64,000 bases of DNA from CBDCIS01 sp965217565. Lineage in GTDB: Bacteria; Chloroflexota; Dehalococcoidia; Lucifugimonadales; CATOSD01. The notes under the pieces are model-generated. The model ran no database searches. It had not been told where the DNA came from and was given only the letters and a program-made list of their open reading frames with translations. A program made the position numbers and the translations under genes. Position 1 is the first letter of the stretch. The number at the start of each line of letters is the position of its first letter. Location of the stretch: assembly GCA_965217565.1 (NCBI GenBank), contig CBDCIS010000006.1, positions 248,001-312,000 of the forward strand, written 5' to 3'. Shown in pieces: positions 41,027 through 50,646 of this stretch.

Positions 41027-41962
41027 ATGAAACTAGGCGAATTCGAGGTCCTGGAGCCGCTCCCGGAGCTGCGCGACATAATCGCGATTAGCATATTGCG
41101 CCCCTGGATTAACGTGGGAAGGGTCGGCACGCTGGTGCTGTCCAGCCTGGAGCGTCACCTGGGAGCGACGGAATTGGGAAGGCTCGCGCGGCCTGGAACC
41201 TACTTCGACTTCACCAGGTACAGACCACGCACCCGCGTCGTCGAAGGGCGGCGCACTCTGAACATTCCCAACACCATCGTGTATCACGCGCACGACGATG
41301 ACACCGGCAGAAACTACATGTTCCTGCACATACGCGAACCCCACGCCAACGGCGAAGATTACGCCAACGCGATTGTCTCCTTTATGAAACATTTCGACGT
41401 TTCCGAACACTGCCGCATCGGCGGCATGTACGACTCCGTTCCCCACACGAGGCCGGTATTGGTGACCGGCACGTTGGGAGACGACAAGGCAGAGCGCGCC
41501 GCGGGCCTCGTCTCGTTGCGCCGCAGCAACTACCAGGGGCCGACTAGTATCGTCAACCTCGTCAGCACGCTGCTCGAAGAATCTGAGATCGAGTCCGCCA
41601 GTCTCATGGCTCACCTGCCGCAATACGTCCAGTTGGAGGAGGACTACATGGGCCAGTCTCGCCTCATGGAAGTCCTCTGCTCAATATACGGATTTCCCGA
41701 ATCGCTCGCCAACCCCGACCGCGGACTCAAGCAGTACGAGGAGATTAGCAGCGCCATCCAAAACAACTCCGAGGTCAAGGGGTTGATACGGCAGTTCGAG
41801 GCGTACTACGATCGTCTCCAATCCAGGCAAAGGCCCGTGGAGCAGACGGAAGACATCACCCTCGCCCCCAACGTGGAAGGCTTCCTCCGCGAGCTTGGCG
41901 AACGCCTCACCAACAGGGACGGCCAGCAGAGCGAAGAAGGGGATGAGGACGGCGAGGAGTAG
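41027..41962 (+). CDS. PAC2-family protein
   Basis: 311 residues from ATG 41027. The fold core reads SILRPWINVGRVGTLVLSSL, FYDFTRYRP-type FDFTRYRPRTRVV, HCRIGGMYDSVPHTRPVLVT and GPTSIVNLVSTLLEESEIES, a pattern seen in the PAC2 (proteasome assembly chaperone 2-like) proteins of bacteria. The C-terminus is acidic. Such proteins are soluble and of unknown function in bacteria. It has its own promoter and is followed after 41 bp by a MoxR-type ATPase that may be cotranscribed. Confidence 0.75.
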   Translation: MKLGEFEVLEPLPELRDIIAISILRPWINVGRVGTLVLSSLERHLGATELGRLARPGTYFDFTRYRPRTRVVEGRRTLNIPNTIVYHAHDDDTGRNYMFLHIREPHANGEDYANAIVSFMKHFDVSEHCRIGGMYDSVPHTRPVLVTGTLGDDKAERAAGLVSLRRSNYQGPTSIVNLVSTLLEESEIESASLMAHLPQYVQLEEDYMGQSRLMEVLCSIYGFPESLANPDRGLKQYEEISSAIQNNSEVKGLIRQFEAYYDRLQSRQRPVEQTEDITLAPNVEGFLRELGERLTNRDGQQSEEGDEDGEE

Positions 41963-42003
41963 CCGCGATTCTAACCAATTGAAACACTGAGAAACCAACT
42001 CCC

Positions 42004-42897
42004 TTGCCACAATACAACACGACGGCAGACCCCATACTCGATGTTCTCGAGGGCCTGGAGGCCGAGAGCTACATTGCCGACGCCTCGATTGCCACGTCCA
42101 TCTACATGGCGCAGGCCCTGGAGCGTCCGCTGCTCATCGAGGGCCGGGCCGGTGTTGGCAAGACCGAAATCGCCAACGTGATGGCGCGGATGCTGGATAC
42201 CAACCTGATTCGGCTCCAGTGCTACGAGGGGCTTGACGTCACCACCGCTCTCTACGAGTGGAACTATCCCAAGCAGCTTCTGTGGATCAAGCTCAACGAG
42301 CAGAGTGGACGCGCCGCGGCCGAGCAGGAGCAGGAGATATTCAGCCAGCCCTTCCTGCTCGAACGCCCACTGCTGGCCGCGCTGACCCAGCCGCACAAGT
42401 CGCCCGTGCTGCTCATCGACGAGGTTGACCGCGCCGACGAAGAGTTCGAGGCATTTCTGCTGGAGGTGCTCGCCGACTTCCAGGTAACCATCCCGGAGAT
42501 TGGCACGCTCAAGGCCAGACACCGCCCGCTGGTCATCCTGACCTCGAACCGCTCCCGCGACCTCTCGGACGCGCTGCGCCGCCGCTGCCTCTACCTGTGG
42601 ATGGACTACCCCGACCTCGCAAAGGAACTGCGTATCGTCAGGAAGAAGGTGGAGGGCATCGAGGAGCGGCTTGCTAGGCAGATATGCCGATTCGTCGAGA
42701 AGACGCGGGAGGTCGGGCTCGAAAAGACGCCCGGCATCTCCGAAACCCTCGACTGGGCGAGAGCCATGTTGGCCCTTCATCTCGACCACCTCGACCATGA
42801 CGCCGTATCCCGTACACTCGGCGCAATCATCAAGGACGCCGACGACCTGGAACGATTCCGGCGGGAGACCATTGACGAAATCATCGGCAAGATATAG
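42004..42897 (+). CDS. MoxR-family AAA+ ATPase
   Basis: 297 residues from TTG 42004; no good ribosome-binding site is visible, but no later start would keep the N-terminal domain. Walker A is LLIEGRAGVGKTEIANVMAR, Walker B is PVLLIDEVDRADEEFEAFLL, and the sensor/arginine-finger region is ILTSNRSRDLSDALRRRCLY. MoxR ATPases are chaperones that mature metalloenzymes or other complexes, usually with VWA-domain partners. No VWA gene is adjacent. The closest subgroup appears CoxD-like. Confidence 0.85.
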   Translation: MPQYNTTADPILDVLEGLEAESYIADASIATSIYMAQALERPLLIEGRAGVGKTEIANVMARMLDTNLIRLQCYEGLDVTTALYEWNYPKQLLWIKLNEQSGRAAAEQEQEIFSQPFLLERPLLAALTQPHKSPVLLIDEVDRADEEFEAFLLEVLADFQVTIPEIGTLKARHRPLVILTSNRSRDLSDALRRRCLYLWMDYPDLAKELRIVRKKVEGIEERLARQICRFVEKTREVGLEKTPGISETLDWARAMLALHLDHLDHDAVSRTLGAIIKDADDLERFRRETIDEIIGKI

Positions 42898-42957
42898 TTT
42901 GTGCGAGCCGGCGGTAACACTCAAACGCCGACCGCTAGGAGCGATAGGAGGCCACTC

Positions 42958-44622
42958 ATGACCAAGATGACAGGCAAAAGAGCGCTGATGGAGATGCTGC
43001 GGGCTGAAGGTGTGAAGCACATATTCGGCAACCCCGGCACCAGTGAAGGCCCCATACTGAGCGCCCTCGAGGACTTCCCGGACATTGAGTATATGCTCAC
43101 GACCCAAGAAGGCGTAGCAATGGGCATGGCCGACGCCTACGCCCGCGCCACGGGAAAGCCATCGTTTGTCAACCTCCACATAGAGACCGGGCTTGCCAAC
43201 GGTATCAGCCTGCTCCACAACGCCAACGAGGGCGGAACGCCGCTGGTACTGACCTCCGCGAACAAGGACATTCGCGCACTTGCACAAGGCCGGACGGAGT
43301 TGGCGGAGATGGTACGACTCTTTACCAAGTGGACTGCGGAGGTTACGCATCCCGAGCAGGTCCCGTCTGTTATGCGCCGCGCCTTTAACGAGGCCAAGAC
43401 ACCCCCGACCGGGCCGACCTATGTCGCCTTCTCGGCGAACGCTCTGGACGACGAGGCGGACATGGAGATCGTGCCATCGCCTGCCGGCTACTTCCGAACG
43501 GCGCCCGACGGGAGCGCTATCGAAGAGGCCAGCCGCATGTTGGCCGGCGCGTCCAATCCCATGATGGTGATTGGCGATAGGATAGCTCAATCCGACGGCA
43601 GCGCGGAGGCTGTGAGGCTCGCCGAACTGCTGGGCGCCAAGGTGTACGCCACCGTTTACTCTGAGATGAACTTTCCAACAGGCCACGGCCAGTTTATGGG
43701 ACGACTGAACTCTGTGTTACCCGCCACGAGGGAGCTTTTCTCATCGGCTGACGTGGTACTGGCGGTAGGAACGAACGTCTTCTCTGGCTACTTCTACTTC
43801 TCAGGCCGCGCCCTTGGCCCCAAAACAAAGCTGATTCACATAGACCAAGCCTACCGTGAGATAGGCAAAAGCGAGCCGACAGACGTGGGCATCATAGCCG
43901 ACCCCAAGGTAGCCCTCGGGCAGCTTGCTGACGCACTGGAATCCTCGATGTCGGGTTCCGATAGAGAAGCCGCAAAGGGACGTGTCACGTCAGCCGCTGA
44001 AGAGAAGGAGGCCATGAAGGCGGCCTGGGAGCTCAGCCTGAAAAAGGAATGGGACCTGAGGCCGATGTCCGCCGGACGCATGATGTCCGAGATAGCCGGG
44101 GCTCTGCCCTCAGACACGATAATCGTGGACGACGCCGTGACCACGGGAGCCGCCCTGCATCAGTCGATAGAGTTCAATGAGCCGGGCAGCCTCTTCGGCG
44201 GACGTGGGGGCGCGCTGGGCTGGGGAATGGGAGGAGCCATGGGAGTGAAGATGGCACACCCCGAACGTCCAGTGGTAGCGATCGTCGGGGACGGTAGCTC
44301 CATGATGACGGTGCAGGCGCTCTGGACCGCGTCCACCACCAACATTCCGGTGGTTTACGTCATCTGCAACAACAGCTCCTACCGCGTGCTCAAGCTCAAC
44401 ATGAACCTCTACCAGACCCAGATCCTAAAACAGGAAACCCCACGCAGCCAGTACATTGCGATGGACTTCCCAATTCCCTTGAACATCGCCGGTATGGCCG
44501 AGGCCAACGGCGTCTATGGTCGCAGAATAGAAGACCCATCAGAGATCGCGCCCGCGATCGAGCACGCCCTGGGACTTGGCAAGCCCGCCGTACTGGATGT
44601 GGTCATCAATGGCTCGATATAG
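42958..44622 (+). CDS. Thiamine-diphosphate enzyme, benzoylformate-decarboxylase-like
   Basis: 554 residues from ATG 42958 (AGGAGG upstream). The three TPP-family domains are in order: PYR domain with HIFGNPGTSEGPIL and the catalytic glutamate in TTQEGVAMGMADAYAR; central domain ~195-340 with NPMMVIGDRIAQ; and PP domain with GGRGGALGWGMGGAMG and the TPP motif IVGDGSSMMTVQALW plus the downstream NNSSY. It probably decarboxylates an aromatic or branched 2-oxo acid; acetolactate synthase is excluded by the motif set. It is soluble and cytoplasmic. Confidence 0.85.
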   Translation: MTKMTGKRALMEMLRAEGVKHIFGNPGTSEGPILSALEDFPDIEYMLTTQEGVAMGMADAYARATGKPSFVNLHIETGLANGISLLHNANEGGTPLVLTSANKDIRALAQGRTELAEMVRLFTKWTAEVTHPEQVPSVMRRAFNEAKTPPTGPTYVAFSANALDDEADMEIVPSPAGYFRTAPDGSAIEEASRMLAGASNPMMVIGDRIAQSDGSAEAVRLAELLGAKVYATVYSEMNFPTGHGQFMGRLNSVLPATRELFSSADVVLAVGTNVFSGYFYFSGRALGPKTKLIHIDQAYREIGKSEPTDVGIIADPKVALGQLADALESSMSGSDREAAKGRVTSAAEEKEAMKAAWELSLKKEWDLRPMSAGRMMSEIAGALPSDTIIVDDAVTTGAALHQSIEFNEPGSLFGGRGGALGWGMGGAMGVKMAHPERPVVAIVGDGSSMMTVQALWTASTTNIPVVYVICNNSSYRVLKLNMNLYQTQILKQETPRSQYIAMDFPIPLNIAGMAEANGVYGRRIEDPSEIAPAIEHALGLGKPAVLDVVINGSI

Positions 44623-44805
44623 CGCCGTCAAGTTGTTGTAAAACACCAACCGCATCGCTATTTTACAGAACTGGCAGGTTTCTTTGCCCTTTCGGTGTTG
44701 GCATTTTAACCCCCAAAGATGAGGGGCGATGAGTGTCTCTAGACAATTGTCCCCGTCGGACGGTATCGTACACAAGATTGGGAGGCAATCCCACGGAGCA
44801 GCCGC

Positions 44806-46083
44806 ATGGAACGCCACCTGAGAGCCGCGCTTCTGCCCTTCATCGTAAGGACGCTCATGGCCCGCGAGCGTCTGGAATCGGGCGTCTCGTTCAACCTGTT
44901 CTCCGCCGGACTGGCCGCCGACCCATATCCCCTGTACCGCCGATTGAGGGAGCGAGACCCCGTGCATCGCAGCCGCCTGATCGACGGCTGGGTGGTTTCG
45001 CGCCACGCCGACGTGGACGCCGCGCTGCGCGACCACAAGCGTTTCGGCAACGACCGCGTCGCCGCCAGCGACGAGAACCTCAGGTTCTCCCCGGACCACC
45101 CACGCAGCATGTTGTACCGCGACCCGCCCGACCACACGCGCTTGCGCTCTCTGGTCAGCAAGGCGTTCACTCCCCGCTCGGTGAGCGCGCTGCGCCCCCG
45201 AATCGAGAAGATAGTGGACGGCCTGCTGGACGCGCTGTACGGCACGGAGAGTTTCGACGTCATAGACTCGCTGGCCTATCCAATGCCCGTAATCGTCATC
45301 GCCGAGATGCTGGGGATTCCGCCGGAAGACAGGGACGAGTTCCGCGGCTGGTCGGACGACGTGGCGCGCTCCATCGAACCCCTGCTGGAAGAGAAGGTGG
45401 CCCGCAGGGGAGAGCAGTCGATGAAGGCGCTGCAGGAGTACCTGAGCGCGATTATCGAGCGGCGCCGCTCGGATCCCCGCGATGACCTCATCAGCGCGCT
45501 CATCCAGGCGGAGGAGGAGGGCGACAAGCTCACGCACGAGGAGTTGCTGCTGACGCTCGTGCTGCTGCTGGTCGCGGGCAACGAGACGACCAAGAACCTG
45601 GTGGGCAATGGCCTGCTCGCGCTGCTGCGCCACCCGGAGGAGCTCGCCGCGCTGCGTGAGAATCCCCAGCTGATGGAGTCCGCCATAGACGAACTGCTGC
45701 GCTACGACAGCCCCGTACAGACGGACGGGCGGACGGCGCTCGAGGACGCGCAAATCGGCGGCCAATCCATCCAGAAGGGGCAATACGTCATCCTGCTAAT
45801 CGGCGCGGCAAACCGCGACCCCGATGTGTTCGACGACCCTGACAGGCTGGACGTGCGGCGCGACGCGGGCCGTCACATGTCGTTCGGACGCGGCATCCAC
45901 CATTGCCTGGGCGCGCCGCTGGCGCGCATAGAGGGCGAGATAATGTTCCGCAAACTGCTGGAGCGATACCCGCGGATTAACTTGAGCGCAACCCCCAGGT
46001 TCCGCCGCCAGATAGTGCTGCGCGGTGTAGAGTCGCTGAGAGTCCAAGCCACCCCGGCAAGAGTCCCTATTTCAGCACGATAG
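44806..46083 (+). CDS. Cytochrome P450
   Basis: 425 residues from ATG 44806 (GGAGC upstream); ATG 44857 with AAGGA upstream is an equally possible start, giving 408 residues. The oxygen-binding I-helix reads LLVAGNETTKNLV, the ExxR motif is in DELLRYDSPVQ with its following Arg, and the heme loop is SFGRGIHHCLGAPLARIE with the axial cysteine. It belongs to the soluble bacterial CYP class that needs separate ferredoxin and reductase, which are not in the window. The substrate is unknown. Confidence 0.92.
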   Translation: MERHLRAALLPFIVRTLMARERLESGVSFNLFSAGLAADPYPLYRRLRERDPVHRSRLIDGWVVSRHADVDAALRDHKRFGNDRVAASDENLRFSPDHPRSMLYRDPPDHTRLRSLVSKAFTPRSVSALRPRIEKIVDGLLDALYGTESFDVIDSLAYPMPVIVIAEMLGIPPEDRDEFRGWSDDVARSIEPLLEEKVARRGEQSMKALQEYLSAIIERRRSDPRDDLISALIQAEEEGDKLTHEELLLTLVLLLVAGNETTKNLVGNGLLALLRHPEELAALRENPQLMESAIDELLRYDSPVQTDGRTALEDAQIGGQSIQKGQYVILLIGAANRDPDVFDDPDRLDVRRDAGRHMSFGRGIHHCLGAPLARIEGEIMFRKLLERYPRINLSATPRFRRQIVLRGVESLRVQATPARVPISAR

Positions 46084-46206
46084 GCTGAGAGCAGCTCCAA
46101 ACCCACGCCGTCATCAGCGCCCTCTCCGGGAGGCAACTCGCCGCCCTGCTCTTCCTCTTCCTCTAACCCACCTTCCCTATCCATCAGGCCAATAGCGCCG
46201 CCCAAC

Positions 46207-46279
46207 ACGCGGGGTCGTCCCTCGTGGGCGCTCTGGGCATGATGACCGACGCGGACAACCCAAGGGATTGCCCCTACGG
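46207..46279 (+). repeat. Interspersed repeat, GGGGCAATCCC family (copy 3)
   Basis: GGGGTCGTCCCTCGTGGGCG on the left and CAAGGGATTGCCCCTACGGG on the right match copies at 3421 and 35682. It lies in the 348-bp P450 to acyl-CoA dehydrogenase gap, which otherwise holds only the promoter at 46327. Confidence 0.55.
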
Positions 46280-46326
46280 GCATCTGACCGACCAGGTTGA
46301 TACAGCCTCCCACAGCGGACCACTTC

Positions 46327-46355
46327 TTGACAGCCGCCGTTGCCATGCCTAGACT
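46327..46355 (+). promoter_or_regulatory. Promoter of the acyl-CoA dehydrogenase gene
   Basis: A perfect TTGACA (46327-46332) and TAGACT (46350-46355) are 17 bp apart, ~76 bp upstream of ATG 46432, whose ribosome-binding site is GGGAGGGAG. Confidence 0.6.
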
Positions 46356-46431
46356 ACGCCTTACGGACACTATCTCGTGGTCGGACGTTTTGATTCGCGC
46401 TTGGCCGTGGGCGTGAGACGGGGAGGGAGTC

Positions 46432-47619
46432 ATGGACTTTCGCTTTGGCGAGGCCGAGGAGGACTTTCGGCGCGAACTGCTGGAGTTCCTCGACCGGGAA
46501 CTGCCGGACGATTGGGACTCTCTGAGTCAGCAAAGCCCCTACTCTCCCGAACGGCTGCCGTTCACCAAGGAGATGTCCAGCAAGCTGGCCGGGAAGGGCT
46601 GGCTCACGCTGGCATGGCCGGAGGAGTACGGCGGCCAGGCGCGATCCCACATGGAGCAGCTCGTATATCGCGAGGAGATGACCTACCGCAACGTCCCGGG
46701 CACGGACCTCGGCGTCGGCGCGATAAGCTGGGTCGGCCCAACGCTGATGCTAGCGGGCACTGAGGAGCAAAAGCACGAGCATCTGCCGCCTATCGCAAGG
46801 GCGGAACGCTACTGGTGCACGCTGTACAGCGAACCCGGCTCCGGCTCCGACCTGGCATCTCTCCAGACGCAGGCGGTGCAGGACGGCGACGACTACGTCG
46901 TCAACGGCTCCAAGATCTGGACGAGCGCGGGACACATCGCAGACTGGGGATGGCTGGCTGCTCGCACCGACAACGACGCGCCTAAGCATCGCGGCATCAG
47001 CCTCTTCCTGCTGGACATGAAGACCCCAGGCGTAAGCGTGCGGCCCATCTACAACATGGCCGGCTCCCACGAGTTCAACGAGGTGTTCTTCGACAACGTG
47101 CGTGTTCCCAAGCGCAACCTCGTCGGCGAGGAGAATCGCGGCTGGTACACGCTGGCCGTCGCCCTGGACTTCGAACGTTCCGGCGTCGGCTACTCCGCTA
47201 CGGCAAGGCGCACGCTGGAGGCGCTGGCGACCTACGTCAAGCAGACCATACGCAACGGCCATCTGATGGCCGACGACCGCATGGTTCGCGCAAAGCTCGC
47301 GCAGAGGGCATTGGAAGCGGAGATCTCGCGTGGACTCTCGTACAAGGTGGCCTGGATGCAGAGCCAGGGCATGGTCCCGAACGCGGAGGCGTCCATGTCA
47401 AAGCTCTACGGCACCGAGCTAACCCAGCGAGTGGCACAGACCGGCATGGAGATACTGGGACTCGCCGGACAACTTGCCGTCGGCTCCGTGTGGGCGCCGC
47501 TGGAGGGCAGCATACAGCGCATGAGCCTGTCCAGCGTGTCGAGCACGATCGCGGCGGGCACGTCGGAGATACAGCGCAACATCATCGCCACGCGCGGGCT
47601 GGGACTCCCACGAGCGTAG
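46432..47619 (+). CDS. Acyl-CoA dehydrogenase
   Basis: 395 residues. The N-terminal helical domain includes GKGWLTLAWPEEYGGQA. The FAD-binding middle domain has YSEPGSGSDLASLQTQAV, WTSAGHIADWGWLAART and FFDNVRVPKRNLVGEENRGW. The C-terminal domain ends with IAAGTSEIQRNIIATRGLGL, the flavin-contact signature. It oxidises an acyl-CoA and passes electrons to ETF. The downstream CaiB/BaiF genes suggest a pathway activating a carboxylic acid as its CoA thioester before dehydrogenation. Confidence 0.92.
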   Translation: MDFRFGEAEEDFRRELLEFLDRELPDDWDSLSQQSPYSPERLPFTKEMSSKLAGKGWLTLAWPEEYGGQARSHMEQLVYREEMTYRNVPGTDLGVGAISWVGPTLMLAGTEEQKHEHLPPIARAERYWCTLYSEPGSGSDLASLQTQAVQDGDDYVVNGSKIWTSAGHIADWGWLAARTDNDAPKHRGISLFLLDMKTPGVSVRPIYNMAGSHEFNEVFFDNVRVPKRNLVGEENRGWYTLAVALDFERSGVGYSATARRTLEALATYVKQTIRNGHLMADDRMVRAKLAQRALEAEISRGLSYKVAWMQSQGMVPNAEASMSKLYGTELTQRVAQTGMEILGLAGQLAVGSVWAPLEGSIQRMSLSSVSSTIAAGTSEIQRNIIATRGLGLPRA

Positions 47620-47997
47620 GTGACGAGTAGTCAGTCTGTCAGTAGCGCCCTCCGTGCGTCTGGGGGAGGAAGTTTGTCCCTTCCTCCATCAAGGGGGAAT
47701 GTTAGGATGGGGGAGATGGCGGCGCAGGGCCCGGCGCAAGCAACTACCAATGGTTTCGACAGGGGGCAGTGCATAGCTGGCCCTGCTTTCGCAGGAAAGA
47801 CGGTTGCGCGACCCCCACCACTGGAAAAGGACTTTGTTGTAGCTGTTCAGAGTTCAGGGAAAGTGAAGGGATTTTCCACAGGCTACGGTCACCCACCCCC
47901 TAACCCCCTCCCGTCAAGGGAGGGGGACAATGGGCGGGCCTTCCGTCAAAGGCGAACAATTACATTGTATTCAGAGGACTGACTTCGAGGCAAAACG
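47620..47997. other. 378-bp intergenic segment with repeats
   Basis: No gene is seen. It holds a GC-rich hairpin (~47675-47715), a REP-like CCCTGCTTTCGCAGGAAAG palindrome (~47782-47800) and an inverted copy of the GTAACTGTTCA MITE (47839-47963). Confidence 0.55.
47839..47963. mobile_element. MITE-like element with GTAACTGTTCA terminal inverted repeats (copy 3, inverted)
   Basis: TGTAGCTGTTCAGAGTTCAG on the left and GGCGAACAATTAC on the right are the degenerate ends. The interior (CACAGGCTACGGTCACCCAC, TCCCGTCAAGGGAGGGGGAC, AATGGGCGGG) is the reverse complement of the other two copies. It ends 34 bp before the CaiB fusion gene. Confidence 0.65.
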
Positions 47998-50607
47998 ATG
48001 CCCGACAGCGCACAAGTGAACTCGGCGCTCGGCCCATATCGAGTCCTGGACCTGACCGAGGGCGGCATCAACTGGTGCGGCAAGCTACTGGCCGACCTGG
48101 GCGCCGACGTAATCAAGATCGAGCCTCCCGGAGGCAGCCCCACGCGCAACCGCGGGCCGTTCTACAAGGACGAGCGCCATCCCGAACGCAGCCTCTTCTG
48201 GTACGCCTACTGCGTCAACAAGCGCGGCATAACCCTGAATCTCGAAAGCAAAGAGGGCCAGCGTCTCTTCAGAAAACTGGCGTCAAGCGCCGACTTCGTG
48301 CTGGAGTCATTCGCGCCGGGTCACATGGAGAGTCTCGGTCTAGGCTACGAGCGTCTAAGCGCGACGAACCCCGGCCTCATCATGACATCGGTAACGCCGT
48401 TCGGACAGACGGGGCCGCACGCGCACTACAGGGCGACGGACTTGATCTCGTGGTCCATGGGCGGGATGCAGTACGCCAGCGGCGACGAGGACCGTCCGCC
48501 GGTTCGCATCAGCTTCCCACAGGCGGAGTTTCACGCGGGAGCGCAGGCAGCTGCTGCGTCGCTGACCGCGCTGTGGCACCGTCAGAACAACGGCGGTGAA
48601 GGCCAGCGGGTGGACGTCTCGATGCAGGTGGCAGTCATGTGGACGCTCATGAACATCGCTTCCCTGCCCCAACTGCATGGGACGAACATGGAGAGGGCCG
48701 GAGCGTTTCGCAGGCTCCCAAGAGTGGACGGTCCGCCAATCAAGCTGCGCGCCGTTCACCCGTGCAAGGATGGCTTCGTTACCTCGATGATAAGCGGCGG
48801 CCGGCGCGCCAACTCCTCCATGACTCCGCTGGTTCGCTGGATGGAAGAGGAGGGTGCCTGCCCCGACTTCATGTATGGCAGGGACTGGACGACCTGGGAG
48901 ATGGACGACCTGATTGCGCGCGGGGAAGAAGGCGCCAGGGAGATAGAGGCCGTCCACCAAGAGCTAGACAGGTTCATTCTCACAAAGACCAAGGCGGAGC
49001 TTTACGATCGCGCGCTCAAACACCGCTTTCTGCTGGCTCCCTGCAACACCCCGAAGGACATAACCGAGGACCCGCAGCTCCAGGCAAGGGACTTCTGGCC
49101 AAGCTTACATCACCCGGAGCTGAACGAATCGGTAACCTATCTGGGCCCGTACCTGAAGCTCGGCGAAGCTCCCATCGAGCTCAGGCGGCGCGCGCCGCTC
49201 ATAGGGGAGCACAACGATGAGATTCTCGGCGAGCTTGGGCGCGCGCCGCAGGCCCTGGATTCCCGCTTTCGCGGGAGTGACGGAGGGGTGAGTGGGAATG
49301 ATGCGGGCGCGAGCGGGAATGACGCTGGAAATTCTGAGATGACTACCAGGTCAACCGCGGCCATGCCGTTCGAGGGCGTGCGGGTGCTGGACTTCACCTG
49401 GATTGGCGTTGGCCCCGTAACCATAAAGTACCTGGGAGACCACGGCGCGGACGTCGTCCACGTCGAATCGGTGAGCCGCCCGGACGGGTTGCGCTCCGGG
49501 CCACCGTTCAAGGACGGCAAGCCCGGCATCAATCGCAGCCAGTTCCCCGCCAACTTCAACACCAGCAAGTACGGGCTTGGCGTCAACATGGCGAAGCCGG
49601 AGGGCGTGGCGTTGATAAAGCGCGTAATCGCCGAGTGGCAGCCCGACATCATCGCGGAGAGCTTCACGCCCAAGGCGATGCGAAACTGGGGACTGGACTA
49701 CGACAGCGTGCGAGAGGTCAAGCCGGACGTGATATTCTTCAGTACGTGCCAGCAGGGTCAGACCGGCCCGCGCGCCATGTATCCCGGCTACGGCCAGTTG
49801 GCGTCCTCGATGGCGGGCTACTACCAGCTGACCGGCTGGCCGGACAGGGACCCGGTCACGCCCTACGGGGCTTACTCGGACTTCGTGAATCCGCCCAACG
49901 GCTTTGCCGCGATCGTGGCCGCGCTCGAGTACCGTCGCCGCACGGGCAAGGGGCAGCACCTCGACCTCTCGCAGTACGAGGGCGCGACCCATTACAAGGC
50001 GCCCATCATCATGGACTACCTGGTAAACGGCCGCGTCACAGTGAGGAACGGCAACCGCGACGAGGCCTACGCGCCCCACGGAGTCTATCGCTGCGAGGAC
50101 GAAACCCGCGCGCTCACCGGCAAAGGCGAATCCTGGTGCGCCATCGCGGTCACCACGGACGACGAATGGCGCGCGCTGTGCGAGGCGGTGGACGCTCCCG
50201 CCTGGGCGCGGGACTCCCGGCTGGCCACGTTCGCGGGCCGGAGGGAGCACGAGGATGAGCTCGACAAGCTGATAGGCGAGTGGACGGCGCAGCGCGGCGC
50301 ACAGGAGGCCATGCGTCTGCTGCAGGACGCGGGCGTTCCCGCCGGGGCCGTGCAGAGCCAGGCAGACCTCTGGCAGGACCCGCAGTTGGAGCACAGGAAC
50401 CACTTCCAGTGGCTCGAACACACCGAGTGTGGCCTGATGCCCTACGACGGTCTCCAGTTCAAGCTATCCAAGACTCCAGGCAGGCTGCGGATGCCCCACG
50501 CTCTCATCGGCGAGCACAACGAGCTCATCCTAAAGCAGTTCGTGGGCCTGACCGACGACGAGATCGGCGACCTGGTGGCCCAGGAAGTCCTCGAAACCTC
50601 GATGTGA
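47998..50607 (+). CDS. Tandem CaiB/BaiF family CoA-transferase fusion
   Basis: 869 residues with two complete class III CoA-transferase domains. Domain 1 (~1-410) has YRVLDLTEGGINWCGKLLAD, GADVIKIEPPGG and NKRGITLNLESKEG. Domain 2 (~455-869) has VRVLDFTWIGVGPVTIKYLG, GADVVHVES, YGLGVNMAKPEG and TCQQGQTGPRAMYPG. A ~28-residue linker (~420-447) is a translated intergenic repeat. An ATG at 49339 could start domain 2 alone, but no good ribosome-binding site precedes it. Class III transferases swap CoA between carboxylates. Domain 1's normal C-terminus is lost at the repeat, pointing to a recent fusion of two former genes. Confidence 0.85.
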   Translation: MPDSAQVNSALGPYRVLDLTEGGINWCGKLLADLGADVIKIEPPGGSPTRNRGPFYKDERHPERSLFWYAYCVNKRGITLNLESKEGQRLFRKLASSADFVLESFAPGHMESLGLGYERLSATNPGLIMTSVTPFGQTGPHAHYRATDLISWSMGGMQYASGDEDRPPVRISFPQAEFHAGAQAAAASLTALWHRQNNGGEGQRVDVSMQVAVMWTLMNIASLPQLHGTNMERAGAFRRLPRVDGPPIKLRAVHPCKDGFVTSMISGGRRANSSMTPLVRWMEEEGACPDFMYGRDWTTWEMDDLIARGEEGAREIEAVHQELDRFILTKTKAELYDRALKHRFLLAPCNTPKDITEDPQLQARDFWPSLHHPELNESVTYLGPYLKLGEAPIELRRRAPLIGEHNDEILGELGRAPQALDSRFRGSDGGVSGNDAGASGNDAGNSEMTTRSTAAMPFEGVRVLDFTWIGVGPVTIKYLGDHGADVVHVESVSRPDGLRSGPPFKDGKPGINRSQFPANFNTSKYGLGVNMAKPEGVALIKRVIAEWQPDIIAESFTPKAMRNWGLDYDSVREVKPDVIFFSTCQQGQTGPRAMYPGYGQLASSMAGYYQLTGWPDRDPVTPYGAYSDFVNPPNGFAAIVAALEYRRRTGKGQHLDLSQYEGATHYKAPIIMDYLVNGRVTVRNGNRDEAYAPHGVYRCEDETRALTGKGESWCAIAVTTDDEWRALCEAVDAPAWARDSRLATFAGRREHEDELDKLIGEWTAQRGAQEAMRLLQDAGVPAGAVQSQADLWQDPQLEHRNHFQWLEHTECGLMPYDGLQFKLSKTPGRLRMPHALIGEHNELILKQFVGLTDDEIGDLVAQEVLETSM
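49254..49341 (+). repeat. In-frame REP-like repeat forming the CaiB-CaiB linker
   Basis: CTGGATTCCCGCTTTCGCGG then GAGTGACGG and two further GCGGGAATGA-type units. This is the TTCCCGCNNNCGGGAA palindrome found elsewhere only between genes. It encodes a glycine/serine/asparagine-rich stretch with repeated SGNDAG. Confidence 0.7.
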
Positions 50608-50646
50608 AATCCCGGCTCGCAACCGAGTCGATTGAGGAGACGGCAA

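Noticed and set aside
41971..43686. A 571-codon open frame on the minus strand
   Set aside because: It is antisense to the MoxR and TPP-enzyme genes and shows no recognisable domain.
44539..45783. A 414-codon open frame on the minus strand
   Set aside because: It is antisense to the P450 gene, which has an intact heme motif.
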